From Vibrio jasicida CAIM 1864 = LMG 25398 (GTDB lineage Bacteria > Pseudomonadota > Gammaproteobacteria > Enterobacterales > Vibrionaceae), in contig NZ_BAOG01000090.1 in the NCBI RefSeq assembly GCF_000400365.1, positions 54,376 through 118,375 on the forward strand: a stretch of 64,000 bases of DNA, written 5' to 3'. Positions within the stretch are counted from its first letter, which is position 1. Each line of letters begins with the position of its first letter. This document shows positions 16,260 to 25,687 of this stretch, piece after piece. The notes beneath the pieces are model-generated. The model searched no databases. It saw only the letters and a list, made by a program, of their open reading frames with translations, and was not told the DNA's origin. The translations under genes and the position numbers were made by a program.

Positions 16260-18443
16260 TTGAAAACTAAGGTAAAGAAAAACCACAAACGCGCATACGA
16301 ACTATTGGCTGAGGCGGCTTACTCAGACCCGTTTGCTACACTGGGGCCTTTTGCGAATGACGAAGAAGGTTCATTAAGAGTCTGGATGCCAGGTGCAGAC
16401 AAAGTTGAACTGGTTGTCGAAGGCGAGCCACGTGTGGAATTAAAGCGCGATGGTGACAGCATTTTTGTCCTAGAAGAAGTGCGCGATTTGCACTTAACAC
16501 ACTACCAATTAGCGGTGAATTGGGATGGTGTTGAACAGCTTGTCGACGACCCTTACCAATATCACAATATTTATCAAGAATATGAGCACCTGCATACGCC
16601 AAAAGACATGTACCACTACATGGGCTCACATTTCGTGACGATGGAGCGAGATGGTAAAAATATCTCGGGCGTTCGATTCCTTGTTTACGCACCTCATGCA
16701 TCCGCCATTAGCCTAGTTGGCAGTTTCAACCAGTGGGATGGCCGCCGTCATCCGATGCAACGCCTTGATTACGGCATTTGGGGCTTGTTCATTCCTGATT
16801 TGGAAGAGGGCGTACAATACAAATTTGAGCTCAAAGGACCAAATGGGGAAGGGCTTCCTCACAAACAAGACCCTTGGGGTTTCTTCTCAGAGCAATACCC
16901 GTCTTTCGCATCGATTACGTACGATCATAATCGTTACCAATGGCAAGACACCAAATGGCAAAACCGAACGGTCACGCAAAAACGTGATGAGGCTTTATCC
17001 TTCTACGAACTCCATGCTGGTTCTTGGAAGCGCAATGCGGACGGTGATTTCCTAAATTATCGTGAGCTGGCGACTGAGTTGGTTCCATACTTAGTCGACA
17101 TGGGATATACCCACGTTGAACTCATGCCAGTGTCTGAACATCCGTTCTTTGGTTCTTGGGGTTATCAGCCAGTTGGCCTATTTGCCCCAACCAGTCGTTA
17201 CGGCTCACCTGACGATTTCAAATTCTTCGTCGATGCGTGTCACCAAGCTGGCTTGGGCGTGGTACTGGATTGGGTGCCTGCTCACTTCCCGTCGGACGAT
17301 CATGGCTTAGCGAACTTCGACGGTACGCCACTGTTCCACGATCCAGATCCTCGTCGTGGTTGGCACCAAGATTGGAACTCATACATTTACGATTTAGGTC
17401 GTGAACATGTTCGTCGCTTCCTTGTGTCTAACGCACTGTACTGGTTCGAGCAATTCCATATTGATGGTATTCGTGTTGATGCTGTCGCTTCAATGCTCTA
17501 CCTAGACTACTCACGCAGCCACGATCAGTGGATCCCGAACGTCGACGGTGGTAATGAGAACTACGATGCGATCGCAACCTTGAAGTGGATGAACGAAGAG
17601 GTGTATAAGCACTTCCCGAATGCGATGACGATTGCAGAAGAATCGACCGCATTCCCGGGTGTGTCTGCTCCGACGTTTATGGGCGGTTTAGGCTTTGGCT
17701 TTAAGTGGAACATGGGCTGGATGCACGACAGTCTATCGTACATTCAAGAAGACCCTGTTCACCGCAAATACCATCACAATACCATCACATTCCCGCTTGT
17801 CTATGCACATAGTGAGAACTACGTATTGTCGCTATCTCATGATGAAGTGGTGTACGGCAAAGGTTCTATTCACAACAAGATGCCGGGTGATGAGTGGCAG
17901 CAAACTGCAAACCTACGTGCGTACTACGGCTACATGTATGCGCAGCCAGGTAAGAAACTCAACTTCATGGGCGCTGAGTTAGGCCAGACGGCTGAATGGA
18001 ACCACGACGATCAGTTGCAATGGTTCTTACTTGAGTTTGGTCGCCACCAAGGTGTACAAGCGCTGATTCGTGACTTAAACCACTTATACCGAAACGAAGC
18101 GGCGATGCACGACCAAGATTGCGTGCCTGCTGGCTTTGAATGGCGTCTGCAAGATGAAGCTGATTCCAGCATTTTGGCGCACGAGCGTATTAGCCAAAAA
18201 GGCGAGCGTGTATTGGTGATCAGTAACTTCACACCAGTGCCGCATGAGCGTTTCCGTTTGGGTGTTCCAATGGAAGGCAAATATGAGCTTCTGTTGAATA
18301 CTGATGATGTGAAATACGATGGCAGCGATTTTGAAGTGCTGGCCAGCGTAGAAACAGAAGAAGTAGAAAGCGAGTCGTTACCTCAGTCTCTTGAGCTGCG
18401 TTTACCGCCACTATCAACCGTATTCTACAAATTGGCAAAGTAA
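16260..18443 (+). CDS. glgB: 1,4-alpha-glucan branching enzyme
   Basis: 727 aa from a TTG start at 16260, supported by GGGAGAAAGA just before it and the absence of a nearby ATG. GlgB cuts alpha-1,4 chains and re-attaches them as alpha-1,6 branches in glycogen. Order: N1 module, CBM48 (about 130-220, WGLFIP), GH13 catalytic domain, C-terminal beta domain. Catalytic residues are D407 in GIRVDAV and E460 in IAEES, with region IV SHDEVVYGK. Its place behind malP-malQ, without glgA or glgC, is the Vibrio arrangement and links glycogen remodelling to maltodextrin use. The upstream terminator suggests its own promoter. Confidence 0.95.
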   Translation: MKTKVKKNHKRAYELLAEAAYSDPFATLGPFANDEEGSLRVWMPGADKVELVVEGEPRVELKRDGDSIFVLEEVRDLHLTHYQLAVNWDGVEQLVDDPYQYHNIYQEYEHLHTPKDMYHYMGSHFVTMERDGKNISGVRFLVYAPHASAISLVGSFNQWDGRRHPMQRLDYGIWGLFIPDLEEGVQYKFELKGPNGEGLPHKQDPWGFFSEQYPSFASITYDHNRYQWQDTKWQNRTVTQKRDEALSFYELHAGSWKRNADGDFLNYRELATELVPYLVDMGYTHVELMPVSEHPFFGSWGYQPVGLFAPTSRYGSPDDFKFFVDACHQAGLGVVLDWVPAHFPSDDHGLANFDGTPLFHDPDPRRGWHQDWNSYIYDLGREHVRRFLVSNALYWFEQFHIDGIRVDAVASMLYLDYSRSHDQWIPNVDGGNENYDAIATLKWMNEEVYKHFPNAMTIAEESTAFPGVSAPTFMGGLGFGFKWNMGWMHDSLSYIQEDPVHRKYHHNTITFPLVYAHSENYVLSLSHDEVVYGKGSIHNKMPGDEWQQTANLRAYYGYMYAQPGKKLNFMGAELGQTAEWNHDDQLQWFLLEFGRHQGVQALIRDLNHLYRNEAAMHDQDCVPAGFEWRLQDEADSSILAHERISQKGERVLVISNFTPVPHERFRLGVPMEGKYELLLNTDDVKYDGSDFEVLASVETEEVESESLPQSLELRLPPLSTVFYKLAK

Positions 18444-18492
18444 GCTGAGTTTACGCACATAACTCAAATAGCCAAAGAACCTGATAAACATC

Positions 18493-18527
18493 AAGCCCGC
18501 TTTACAATGTAAATCGGGCTTTTTTTG
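18493..18527 (+). terminator. glgB terminator
   Basis: AAGCCCG-c-TTTAC / GTAAA-t-CGGGCTT hairpin followed by a T-run (TTTTTTT). Confidence 0.9.
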
Positions 18528-18638
18528 ACTCTTTCAAAACTTTTACCCGTAAGGGCTCTCTATCACTAAATCCAGAACTTGAATATATCTATGCATCTGA
18601 TGATTTAGTTTTTCAATTAAAGAGATCGTTGAGTGAGC

Positions 18639-18687
18639 GTTGTCACAATTCATTAACACTTCACCATGTGGTGACAACAACATGGTG
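18639..18687. promoter_or_regulatory. Interlocked inverted repeats upstream of the lysR gene
   Basis: GTTGTCAC (18639-18646) with GTGACAAC (18671-18678), and CACCATGT (18662-18669) with ACATGGTG (18680-18687). They lie 39-87 bases before the start and are candidate autoregulatory LysR sites or hairpins. Confidence 0.4.
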
Positions 18688-18725
18688 CGATCTTTTTAAA
18701 TTCCGTAATAAGAACATTAGAGGGA

Positions 18726-19616
18726 ATGAATGTGAATATTACTTATCGGCAATTGAAGGCGTTTGTAGCGTTAGCAGATACTCAAAGCTACACATTGGCT
18801 GCAGAAAGAGTCCATTTAACTCAATCTGCATTGAGTCAGATGATCAGAAAGCTGTCTTTACAGATGTCTTGTGATTTAGTTGAAAACAAAAACCGAAAAG
18901 TAACATTAACGGAGGCCGGAGAGTCGTTTTATTTAGAAGCGAATATGATAGTTAACAGACTTGAAAAGTGGGAACAAGATAACCGTGCTCGGCAACAAGG
19001 GAAGCATGAAACACTCGTCATTTCTTCTTTGTATTCAATGTGTGCTTCTTTGGTGCCTAAAACGATCCAACACCTCAAAAAACATAACCCTCAGTTTGCC
19101 TTTAGATTAATTGAAGAACGAGTCGACGATATTCATGCTTCGGTTTTAGAAGGGCGAGCAGACGTAGGTTTAGGCACTCCGCCTAACAACTCTATGCTTA
19201 ACTTTGAATTACTCTTTCGTGATCACTTGTGTTTCGCATGCAAGGTTGGGCATCCTTTAAGCGAATTGAAACAGATTAGTTGGGAAGAAGCTCACTCTCA
19301 TGCTTCTATTGGTATCAGTCCGGGAAATAGCCTAAGAAGCCTCGCTGATCAGGCGTTTATAAGTGCTGGTTTGACATATGATCCAGAAGTTTGCGTGTCT
19401 CATACATCGACGTTGTTGGGCATGATAGAAAGTGGCTTGGGTTCTGCTATCTTATCTTCCACTATTGCGGCCTTGCACGCTAACGAACATCTGCGCTTCA
19501 TTCCAATTGTACGTCCAGTACAGTATCGCTCTATCGGCATTATTACAAAAAAAGAAACTCATCATGAAATTATTGATGAGTTCATTTTAAGTTTGAAAAA
19601 AAGCGTTAATGCTTAG
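18726..19616 (+). CDS. LysR-family transcriptional regulator, next to abgT
   Basis: 296 aa. N-terminal winged helix-turn-helix (about 5-65; AFVALADTQSYTLAAERVHLTQSALSQ), then a periplasmic-binding-like effector domain. The ATG at 18726 is only one base after AGAGGG; the in-frame GTG at 18732 gives better spacing and may be the true start. The gene faces the abgT-amidohydrolase operon tail to tail rather than head to head, unusual for a LysR regulator and its target. It probably controls these genes, but that is inferred from proximity. Confidence 0.85.
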   Translation: MNVNITYRQLKAFVALADTQSYTLAAERVHLTQSALSQMIRKLSLQMSCDLVENKNRKVTLTEAGESFYLEANMIVNRLEKWEQDNRARQQGKHETLVISSLYSMCASLVPKTIQHLKKHNPQFAFRLIEERVDDIHASVLEGRADVGLGTPPNNSMLNFELLFRDHLCFACKVGHPLSELKQISWEEAHSHASIGISPGNSLRSLADQAFISAGLTYDPEVCVSHTSTLLGMIESGLGSAILSSTIAALHANEHLRFIPIVRPVQYRSIGIITKKETHHEIIDEFILSLKKSVNA

Positions 19617-19633
19617 CTAAACGACTTTGTTTC

Positions 19634-21151
19634 CTACACAGGTCCAACTGGTAATCCGAGCAATGTGTAAATTAAAAATGCTGCTCCCCAAACTGTGAAC
19701 AGAATACAGGCATAAGGGAGCATCATCGCCAAAAAGGTACCAAATTTCACATTGGAATTGTATTTAGCAATCAATGCTAAAACCATGGGAATATAAGGGT
19801 TTGTTGGTGAAATGATATTGGTTGTTGAATCTGCAATTCTATAAGCCATTTGTGTGTATTCTGGCGAAACATCAAGCAACATAAATAAGGGAATAAAAAC
19901 AGGAGCCATAATTGCCCATTGAGCCGAACCACTAAAAACTATAAGGTTCATCAACCCTGCAAGAATCATAAACATTGCGAGCATCAATAACTTCGGCATT
20001 TGGACATTTGATAATAACTCGGCACCATTTACGGCAACAAATACCGCAAGGTTTGACCAATTAAACCAAGCAATAAACTGCGCAATAACAAAGACTAGAA
20101 CAATATAGCCACCAACTCCGTTGAGGGAGCGTGCCATAAGCTCAGGCACATCATTTGGTTTTTGAATAACGCGTGCTTTTAATCCGTAGACGACGGCATT
20201 TAGAATAAAAAACGCCATAATGATAGGGATAATCCCAGATAAGAATGGCGACGGTACCAAACCCCCGGTTTCGTTTCTTAATGGTGAGTCACTAGGAAAG
20301 ATTAATGCGATTATTACCGCTATAAATATAACAGAAGTTACTCCAGACCATTTCAAGGCATTAATTTCTTGTTCACTGATTTGATATGCCCTTGAATCTA
20401 TTCCCTCACTTTCATTATATGCTTGTTTGCTGAATCTAGGTTCAATGTATTTATCAGTGATTAAAGTTCCTGTAACGACAAGTAACGGTACTGAAATTAA
20501 CATAAAGTACCAGTTAGCAGCTGGGCTTATTTCTATAGGGTCAATAATGCTTGCGGCTTCAGTTGAAATTCCCGATAGTAATACGTCTGTTCCCGCTATG
20601 AAGATATTGGCAGTGAATCCTGCTGCGACAGCGACAAAACCGGCAGCAATTCCAACAACAGGGTTTCTGTTGGTAGCGGAAAAAATGATACCAGCTAGAG
20701 GAGGGACAAGAATGAAAGCTGCATCTGATGCTAAGTTACCAATAATACCAGTGATAAATATCGATGCTGTAACGAATTTTCGTGGTGCATTGAGTAAGGA
20801 TTTTTTTATGGCTGAATCCGCTAATCCCACCTCCTGAACAAGGCCAACGGCAATCATCATGGACAGAACCAAACCCAGCGGCTTGAAGGCAATGAAGTTA
20901 CCAATTGCTGAATTCAGCATATAAACTAACCCTTCACCACTTAGTAGGTTTTTAACTAAAACCTCATCTTGAGTTAGAGGATGGATAACGCTTCCTCCTA
21001 GCAGTGAAGTCAGCCAAGATAGAACCATCACCGAAAAGCAAAGGATAAGAAACATGTAAAACGGATGTGGTATTTTGTCGCCTACCTTTTCTATTTTTTC
21101 TATTAACCTTGTTTTGTTATGGACGCTATTTTGCTCGAGCATATGTGTCAT
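19634..21151 (-). CDS. abgT: AbgT-family transporter (p-aminobenzoyl-glutamate type)
   Basis: 505-aa inner-membrane protein of the AbgT family (E. coli AbgT is about 508 aa). N-terminal GDKIPHPFYMF, then many hydrophobic helices; SAQWAIMAPVFIPL and ISPTNPYIPM mark the family's second half. Members import p-aminobenzoyl-glutamate, and some export sulfonamides. AAAGGA precedes the ATG. An M20 amidohydrolase lies 53 bases upstream in the same direction, matching the abg logic: cleave aromatic-acyl amino acids and move them across the membrane. The true substrate is unknown. Confidence 0.87.
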   Translation of the reverse strand: MTHMLEQNSVHNKTRLIEKIEKVGDKIPHPFYMFLILCFSVMVLSWLTSLLGGSVIHPLTQDEVLVKNLLSGEGLVYMLNSAIGNFIAFKPLGLVLSMMIAVGLVQEVGLADSAIKKSLLNAPRKFVTASIFITGIIGNLASDAAFILVPPLAGIIFSATNRNPVVGIAAGFVAVAAGFTANIFIAGTDVLLSGISTEAASIIDPIEISPAANWYFMLISVPLLVVTGTLITDKYIEPRFSKQAYNESEGIDSRAYQISEQEINALKWSGVTSVIFIAVIIALIFPSDSPLRNETGGLVPSPFLSGIIPIIMAFFILNAVVYGLKARVIQKPNDVPELMARSLNGVGGYIVLVFVIAQFIAWFNWSNLAVFVAVNGAELLSNVQMPKLLMLAMFMILAGLMNLIVFSGSAQWAIMAPVFIPLFMLLDVSPEYTQMAYRIADSTTNIISPTNPYIPMVLALIAKYNSNVKFGTFLAMMLPYACILFTVWGAAFLIYTLLGLPVGPV

Positions 21152-21204
21152 ATTCGTATCCTTTGACGGTAATAGTCCTTAAGCGTAATGTCTACGTAGT
21201 TAGA

Positions 21205-22377
21205 TCAGCTCTGTTCAAGTAATGAAATGAAATAGGCGGCTCCAATCGGTAATATACGGTCATTAAAGTCGTATCGTTTGTGGTGTAAGCCAATCGTTTC
21301 ATTTCCTTCATTTGTTCCATTTCCTATGAACCCATAACAACCGGGGACTTTCTGCAAGAAGAAAGAAAAATCTTCACTAGCGAGTAGTGGTTGGCATTCG
21401 CTATTGACTTTTTGTCTGCCGACTACAGAGATTGCAGCAGTGATCGCAGACTGAGTTTCTAGGCATGTATTGATAGTCGGTGGGTGTGATATTGGCCCAA
21501 GAGAAAAATGTGCTTCCATTTCAAACGCTGCTGCAATATTGGTTGTCAGTGTCTCCAATTGCTTAACGAGGCGATTACGAACATCATTGGATAATGTTCT
21601 AAACGTACCGCTCATGTTGGCAATATCTGCAATTGCGTTTGTTGTTTCTCCGCAGTGTAATTGAGTGACAGATACCACAACAGGATCGAAAGGACTTTGA
21701 GTCCTGGTAACTAACCCCTGTATTCCTTGATAAACATGGGTTGCGACGAGAAGAGGATCTTGAGTGTTTTGAGGTATACCCGCATGACCACTTTTCCCTT
21801 TTATTGAAATAAAAAGTCTATCAGAGCTAGCCATTATCGGACCGTTTTTAAAGGCGAAATGTCCTTCAGGGATTCCCGGCATGTTGTGTAATGAATAGCA
21901 AGCATCTAAAGGATACTTCTCTAAAAGACCATCGGTGAGCATTCTCTTGGCTCCTCCAACGCCTTCTTCTGCGGGTTGGAAAATAAGAACAGCTTTGCCT
22001 TTAAAGCTTCTATGAAGAGCAAGGTATTTTGCAGCATACAGTAGCATTGTGGTATGGCCATCGTGGCCGCAAGCATGCATTTTTCCTGAGTTACATGAGC
22101 GATGAGCAAAGTCGTTCTCTTCATGTATGGGGAGAGCGTCCATATCAGCTCTAAGTCCGATAGTTTTTCCTAGGCCTTTATTGCCTTGGATTGTAGCTAC
22201 TACTCCAGTGGTACCAAAACTTGTGTCAATATTTTCAATACCAAACTCTTTTAGTTTTTCGACGACCAGTTTCTGAGTTCTGAATTCTTCAAATCCGAGT
22301 TCCGGATGTTTGTGAAGGCTATGGCGTACCTCTGTCATCTCCGGTAGCCAAGCCTCAAGATTATGTATCGTGTTCAT
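21205..22377 (-). CDS. M20-family amidohydrolase (hippurate / AbgA-AbgB type)
   Basis: 390 aa, cytoplasmic, no signal peptide. Metal-dependent hydrolase of N-acyl amino acids. The metal motif HACGHDGHT (101-109) and the catalytic EE pair (E137-E138 in FQPAEEG) are intact, as is the dimerisation-domain segment SGHAGIP. AAAAGGGG precedes the ATG. First gene of the operon with abgT. In E. coli two subunits (AbgA, AbgB) do this job; here one HipO-like protein is present. Substrate may be p-aminobenzoyl-glutamate, hippurate or an indole-acyl amino acid. Confidence 0.87.
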   Translation of the reverse strand: MNTIHNLEAWLPEMTEVRHSLHKHPELGFEEFRTQKLVVEKLKEFGIENIDTSFGTTGVVATIQGNKGLGKTIGLRADMDALPIHEENDFAHRSCNSGKMHACGHDGHTTMLLYAAKYLALHRSFKGKAVLIFQPAEEGVGGAKRMLTDGLLEKYPLDACYSLHNMPGIPEGHFAFKNGPIMASSDRLFISIKGKSGHAGIPQNTQDPLLVATHVYQGIQGLVTRTQSPFDPVVVSVTQLHCGETTNAIADIANMSGTFRTLSNDVRNRLVKQLETLTTNIAAAFEMEAHFSLGPISHPPTINTCLETQSAITAAISVVGRQKVNSECQPLLASEDFSFFLQKVPGCYGFIGNGTNEGNETIGLHHKRYDFNDRILPIGAAYFISLLEQS

Positions 22378-22680
22378 TACAACCCCTTTTTAACATTCGT
22401 GAAACATTTAACAGTAAGAGAGATTGCGAGCCTAGTTTGATATGTAATAGGTTTATTAGATTCTGTAATGAGCGCGTTTGTTTGTTGATGTCACCTGAAC
22501 ATTCTTATGCGTATATTGGTGTTTTCGTTCTGAGTGATTTCTCAAAAAAGGTATATTTTTTCAAAAGACGACTTATGAAAGTTGCCACCTTTTTCATTTG
22601 AAAAGGTTTTAGAGGTTAGTTGCCGAGGTGAGGTAGCTTTTGTGCTATGTTTAACTTTCCTATTTGTTGAGCTTATTTAG
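22378..22680. other. Divergent promoter region, amidohydrolase / mtgA
   Basis: AT-rich 303 bp between two divergent genes. It should hold both promoters and any LysR site for the amidohydrolase operon. I see no gene or strong hairpin. Confidence 0.4.
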
Positions 22681-23358
22681 ATGCTGAGAAAAATCAAATC
22701 TTTACTGGTTAAATTGCTGTTGCTCCTTTTAGTGGTACCTGTAGTAATGGTTGGCATAGTGAAATACGTCGATCCACCAATTTGGGGGTGGAAGATCAGC
22801 CGCATGATTTCTCCTCCTGAGGGATTCCCTGAAGAGAGTCAGAATGAGTGGGTGCCTTTGAACGATATTTCTAAGCACATTCAATTGGCCGTGATCGCGA
22901 CAGAAGATCAAACGTTCCCGACCCATTACGGTGTGGATTTCGATTCTTTATTTAAAGTGATTTCTCAAGCCGGAGAAAATGGCCCTTCGCGTGGTGCGAG
23001 CACGATTACTCAGCAAACTGCAAAGAACGTGTTTCTGTTTCCTTCCCACTCTTATGTGCGCAAAGTGTATGAGCTTTATTTTGCTCTGCTGATGGAAGCG
23101 ATGTGGAGTAAAGAACGCATTCTCGAAGTGTATTTGAATGTGGTGGAATTTGGCCCGGGTATTTATGGCGCGGAAGCCGCTGCGCAAAACTACTTTGGTA
23201 TTCCTGCTAAACAACTTTCAACACGCCAAGCAGCAAGGCTTGCAGTAGTGCTGCCAAATCCATATCGCATCAAAGTCTACCCTCAGACTTCATACACCAT
23301 CAGCCGCGTCAATTGGGCGATGAGACAAATGCGCAACCTTGGTAGCGTTCAGCTTTAA
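22681..23358 (+). CDS. mtgA: Monofunctional peptidoglycan glycosyltransferase
   Basis: 225 aa. One N-terminal membrane anchor (about 8-28) then a GT51 domain in the periplasm. Conserved motif 1 VIATEDQTFPTHYGVD with catalytic Glu at E75, motif 2 GASTITQQTAKN (105-116), and the EVYLNVVEFGPGIYGAEAAAQ segment. It polymerises lipid II into glycan strands without cross-linking them. It stands alone, followed by a hairpin. Confidence 0.94.
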   Translation: MLRKIKSLLVKLLLLLLVVPVVMVGIVKYVDPPIWGWKISRMISPPEGFPEESQNEWVPLNDISKHIQLAVIATEDQTFPTHYGVDFDSLFKVISQAGENGPSRGASTITQQTAKNVFLFPSHSYVRKVYELYFALLMEAMWSKERILEVYLNVVEFGPGIYGAEAAAQNYFGIPAKQLSTRQAARLAVVLPNPYRIKVYPQTSYTISRVNWAMRQMRNLGSVQL

Positions 23359-23387
23359 ACTCCCTTTTATCCTGCTCATAAATAGAA

Positions 23388-23438
23388 CTACGCCCCAATA
23401 AAAGCAAAATGTGAAGCGTCACAAGCTTTAGGGCGTAG
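23388..23438 (+). terminator. Long stem-loop after mtgA
   Basis: CTACGCCC (23388-23395) / GGGCGTAG (23431-23438), with inner AAAGC/GCTTT and GTGA-AGCG-TCAC pairs. Only a short T-run follows, so termination is uncertain. Confidence 0.45.
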
Positions 23439-23538
23439 CCTTTCAGAATGATGTGCTCAGTTTTTCATCCATTTACTATTAGTGTGAATAAAACTACAAC
23501 ACGAATACTGCGCCTATGCGCAACCAATGGACTGAACG

Positions 23539-25599
23539 ATGAAACTGAATCTGATTACGACTACCTTATTGCTTGCATCGGCAAGTGCCATCGCCGAGCC
23601 AAACATTACCATTTCTACCACGACCAACAGCCGTGACTTTCCTTTAAGTGCAGAGCAGCCTTTGATTGTGCCATTAACCAAAGATGGCTATACGCTCAAA
23701 ATCACTGGCGTTGAAGGCGACTGTGTGGCGCCTGATGGTCAGAAGGTCAAATTCAACAAACCTATCGCGCTGAACTGTGGACAGCCAACAGAACTGCCGT
23801 TAAAAATCCGCTTTACCGGCGACTACTCTTTCGCTTTTGATGCGGAAGCGAAAACACTGCGTTTTAAGCGTGAACCAAAGAAATCTGCTAACACTGAGTT
23901 CAAACGCCCAATCCCACAAGTGCAATGTGAGGTTTACCAAGGCGGCGAAGTCACCATCGCGTTAGGTGACAGTTTCCCAGATGGCACCAAGTTGCGTGAT
24001 GCTTACTCTGGGCAAATGGTCGAAGTAAAAGATCAGCAAGTATCGCTGACGCCAAGCAAAGATTCAGGCGGGTTGGTGCTACTAGAGTCAGTGAAGAAAA
24101 CCAAAGAAGCAGTACCGTTTGATTATCGCAATGCCAACATTTACTTCGTGATGGTCGACCGTTTCAATAATGCCGATACGAGCAATGACAACAGCTATGG
24201 GCGCAAGAAAGACGGCAAAGAAGAGATTGGTACCTTCCACGGCGGTGACCTAAAAGGCGTGATTGAGAAACTGGATTACATTAAGAGCCTAGGAACAGAT
24301 GCGATTTGGTTATCGCCAATCGTTGAGCAAGTACATGGTTTTGTGGGTGGTGGCGATAGCGGTTCATTCCCGTTTTACGCTTACCACGGCTACTGGACGC
24401 GTGACTTTACCAAGATTGATGAAAACTTCGGTAACGAAGCTGATCTTAAAAAGCTGGTGGAAGAGGCACACAAACGTGGCCTTAAAGTCTTGATGGACGC
24501 AGTAATCAACCACACCGGTTACTCAACGTTAGCCGATTTGCAATTTGACGGTATTGAGGTGTTAAAACCAAACGCTGATTTACCGAAGAAGTGGGGCGAC
24601 TGGCAACCAAAAGCGGGTGAAAATTGGCATAGCTACCACCAGAATATTGATTACCAGAGTCCAAACTGGGCGAAATGGTGGGGTGGTGATTGGGTAAGAA
24701 CAGGTTTGCCGGGCTACCCTGCTACAGGCAGCAGCGATATCACCATGTCATTGGCGGGTTTACCTGACTTTATCACTGAATCAGACAACGCCGTGAAGCC
24801 TGCACAATGGCTATTGGATAACCCAGGCACTCGCGTAGAAGCGCGTGACAATTACACCGTTTCCGATTACCTCATTGAGTGGCAAACTGATTGGGTGAAA
24901 CGCTTTGGTATTGATGGTTACCGTGTCGATACGGTGAAGCACGTTGAAGGTGATGTGTGGAAGCGTTTAAAAGAAGAAGCGTCGAGCAGCCTTGAACAGT
25001 GGCGTAAAGAGAACGGTAAATTGGGTCAACCATTCTGGATGATGGGTGAAGTATGGGGACATACCGCTTATCGCAGCCCTTACTTTGACGATGGCTTTGA
25101 CGCCTTGATTAACTTCGACATGCAGAAGAAGTTAGACAAAGGCGCGGCGTGTTTCAGCCAAATGGCAGACACCTACCAAAGTTACGCAGATACTATCGCC
25201 AATGAGAAAGACTTTAACCCTGTGAGTTACATGTCTTCTCACGATACGGAGTTATTCTTCTCTCGCTTCAAAGATTACGGCATGCAGCGTAACGCCGCGA
25301 ATGCACTGCTTCTGAGCCCTGGTGCTGTTCAGGTTTACTATGGTGATGAAGTTGGTCGTAACATTGGCCCTTATGCGGACGATTTCCACCAAGGCACACG
25401 TTCTGACATGGTGTGGAAGCTATCGGATGAGAAGCAAGCGTTGCTAAAACATTGGCAAACACTTGGTCAGTTCCGTAAAGCGCACCCAGCGATTGGTGCG
25501 GGTCAGCATCAAGTGATTGAACAAGAAGGCGCGTACGTGTTCTCTCGCTCGCTTGGCAATGACAAAGTCGTTGTGGCGTTTGTTGGTCGTGAGAAATAA
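23539..25599 (+). CDS. malS: Periplasmic/secreted alpha-amylase, MalS-like
   Basis: 686 aa with a signal peptide (about 1-20, cleavage after AIA). GH13 alpha-amylase that cuts long maltodextrins outside the cytoplasm. Region I MDAVINH, region II GYRVDTVKH (nucleophile Asp), region III MMGEVWGH (acid/base Glu), region IV SSHDTE. The N-terminal ~190 residues form a MalS-type beta-rich region. Length fits E. coli MalS (676 aa). It complements malP-malQ upstream in the window: external digestion feeding internal phosphorolysis. I could not identify convincing MalT boxes before it. Confidence 0.88.
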   Translation: MKLNLITTTLLLASASAIAEPNITISTTTNSRDFPLSAEQPLIVPLTKDGYTLKITGVEGDCVAPDGQKVKFNKPIALNCGQPTELPLKIRFTGDYSFAFDAEAKTLRFKREPKKSANTEFKRPIPQVQCEVYQGGEVTIALGDSFPDGTKLRDAYSGQMVEVKDQQVSLTPSKDSGGLVLLESVKKTKEAVPFDYRNANIYFVMVDRFNNADTSNDNSYGRKKDGKEEIGTFHGGDLKGVIEKLDYIKSLGTDAIWLSPIVEQVHGFVGGGDSGSFPFYAYHGYWTRDFTKIDENFGNEADLKKLVEEAHKRGLKVLMDAVINHTGYSTLADLQFDGIEVLKPNADLPKKWGDWQPKAGENWHSYHQNIDYQSPNWAKWWGGDWVRTGLPGYPATGSSDITMSLAGLPDFITESDNAVKPAQWLLDNPGTRVEARDNYTVSDYLIEWQTDWVKRFGIDGYRVDTVKHVEGDVWKRLKEEASSSLEQWRKENGKLGQPFWMMGEVWGHTAYRSPYFDDGFDALINFDMQKKLDKGAACFSQMADTYQSYADTIANEKDFNPVSYMSSHDTELFFSRFKDYGMQRNAANALLLSPGAVQVYYGDEVGRNIGPYADDFHQGTRSDMVWKLSDEKQALLKHWQTLGQFRKAHPAIGAGQHQVIEQEGAYVFSRSLGNDKVVVAFVGREK

Positions 25600-25614
25600 A
25601 CGACACTACGGCAT

Positions 25615-25648
25615 CAGCCCCTTCTCACTTGAATGTGGGAAGGGGCTG
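25615..25648. terminator. Hairpin between convergent malS and MFS genes
   Basis: CAGCCCCTTCTCAC (25615-25628) / GTGGGAAGGGGCTG (25635-25648), a 14-bp stem with one G-U. No clear T-run on either side. Confidence 0.55.
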
Positions 25649-25687
25649 CGTGAGTGCTAACAGGTTTTTCTTCCTAGATAGTCGTAT

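Noticed and set aside
20427..20837. 136-codon open frame antisense to abgT
   Set aside because: Low-complexity shadow rich in Ala/Thr/Pro, opposite a well-supported gene.
23359..23387. MalT boxes before malS
   Set aside because: GGATAAAAGGGAG on the minus strand is only a loose match and has no repeat partner.
23410..23423. CRP site TGTGAAGCGTCACA before malS
   Set aside because: The half-sites are separated by 4 rather than 6 bases and lie inside the hairpin after mtgA.
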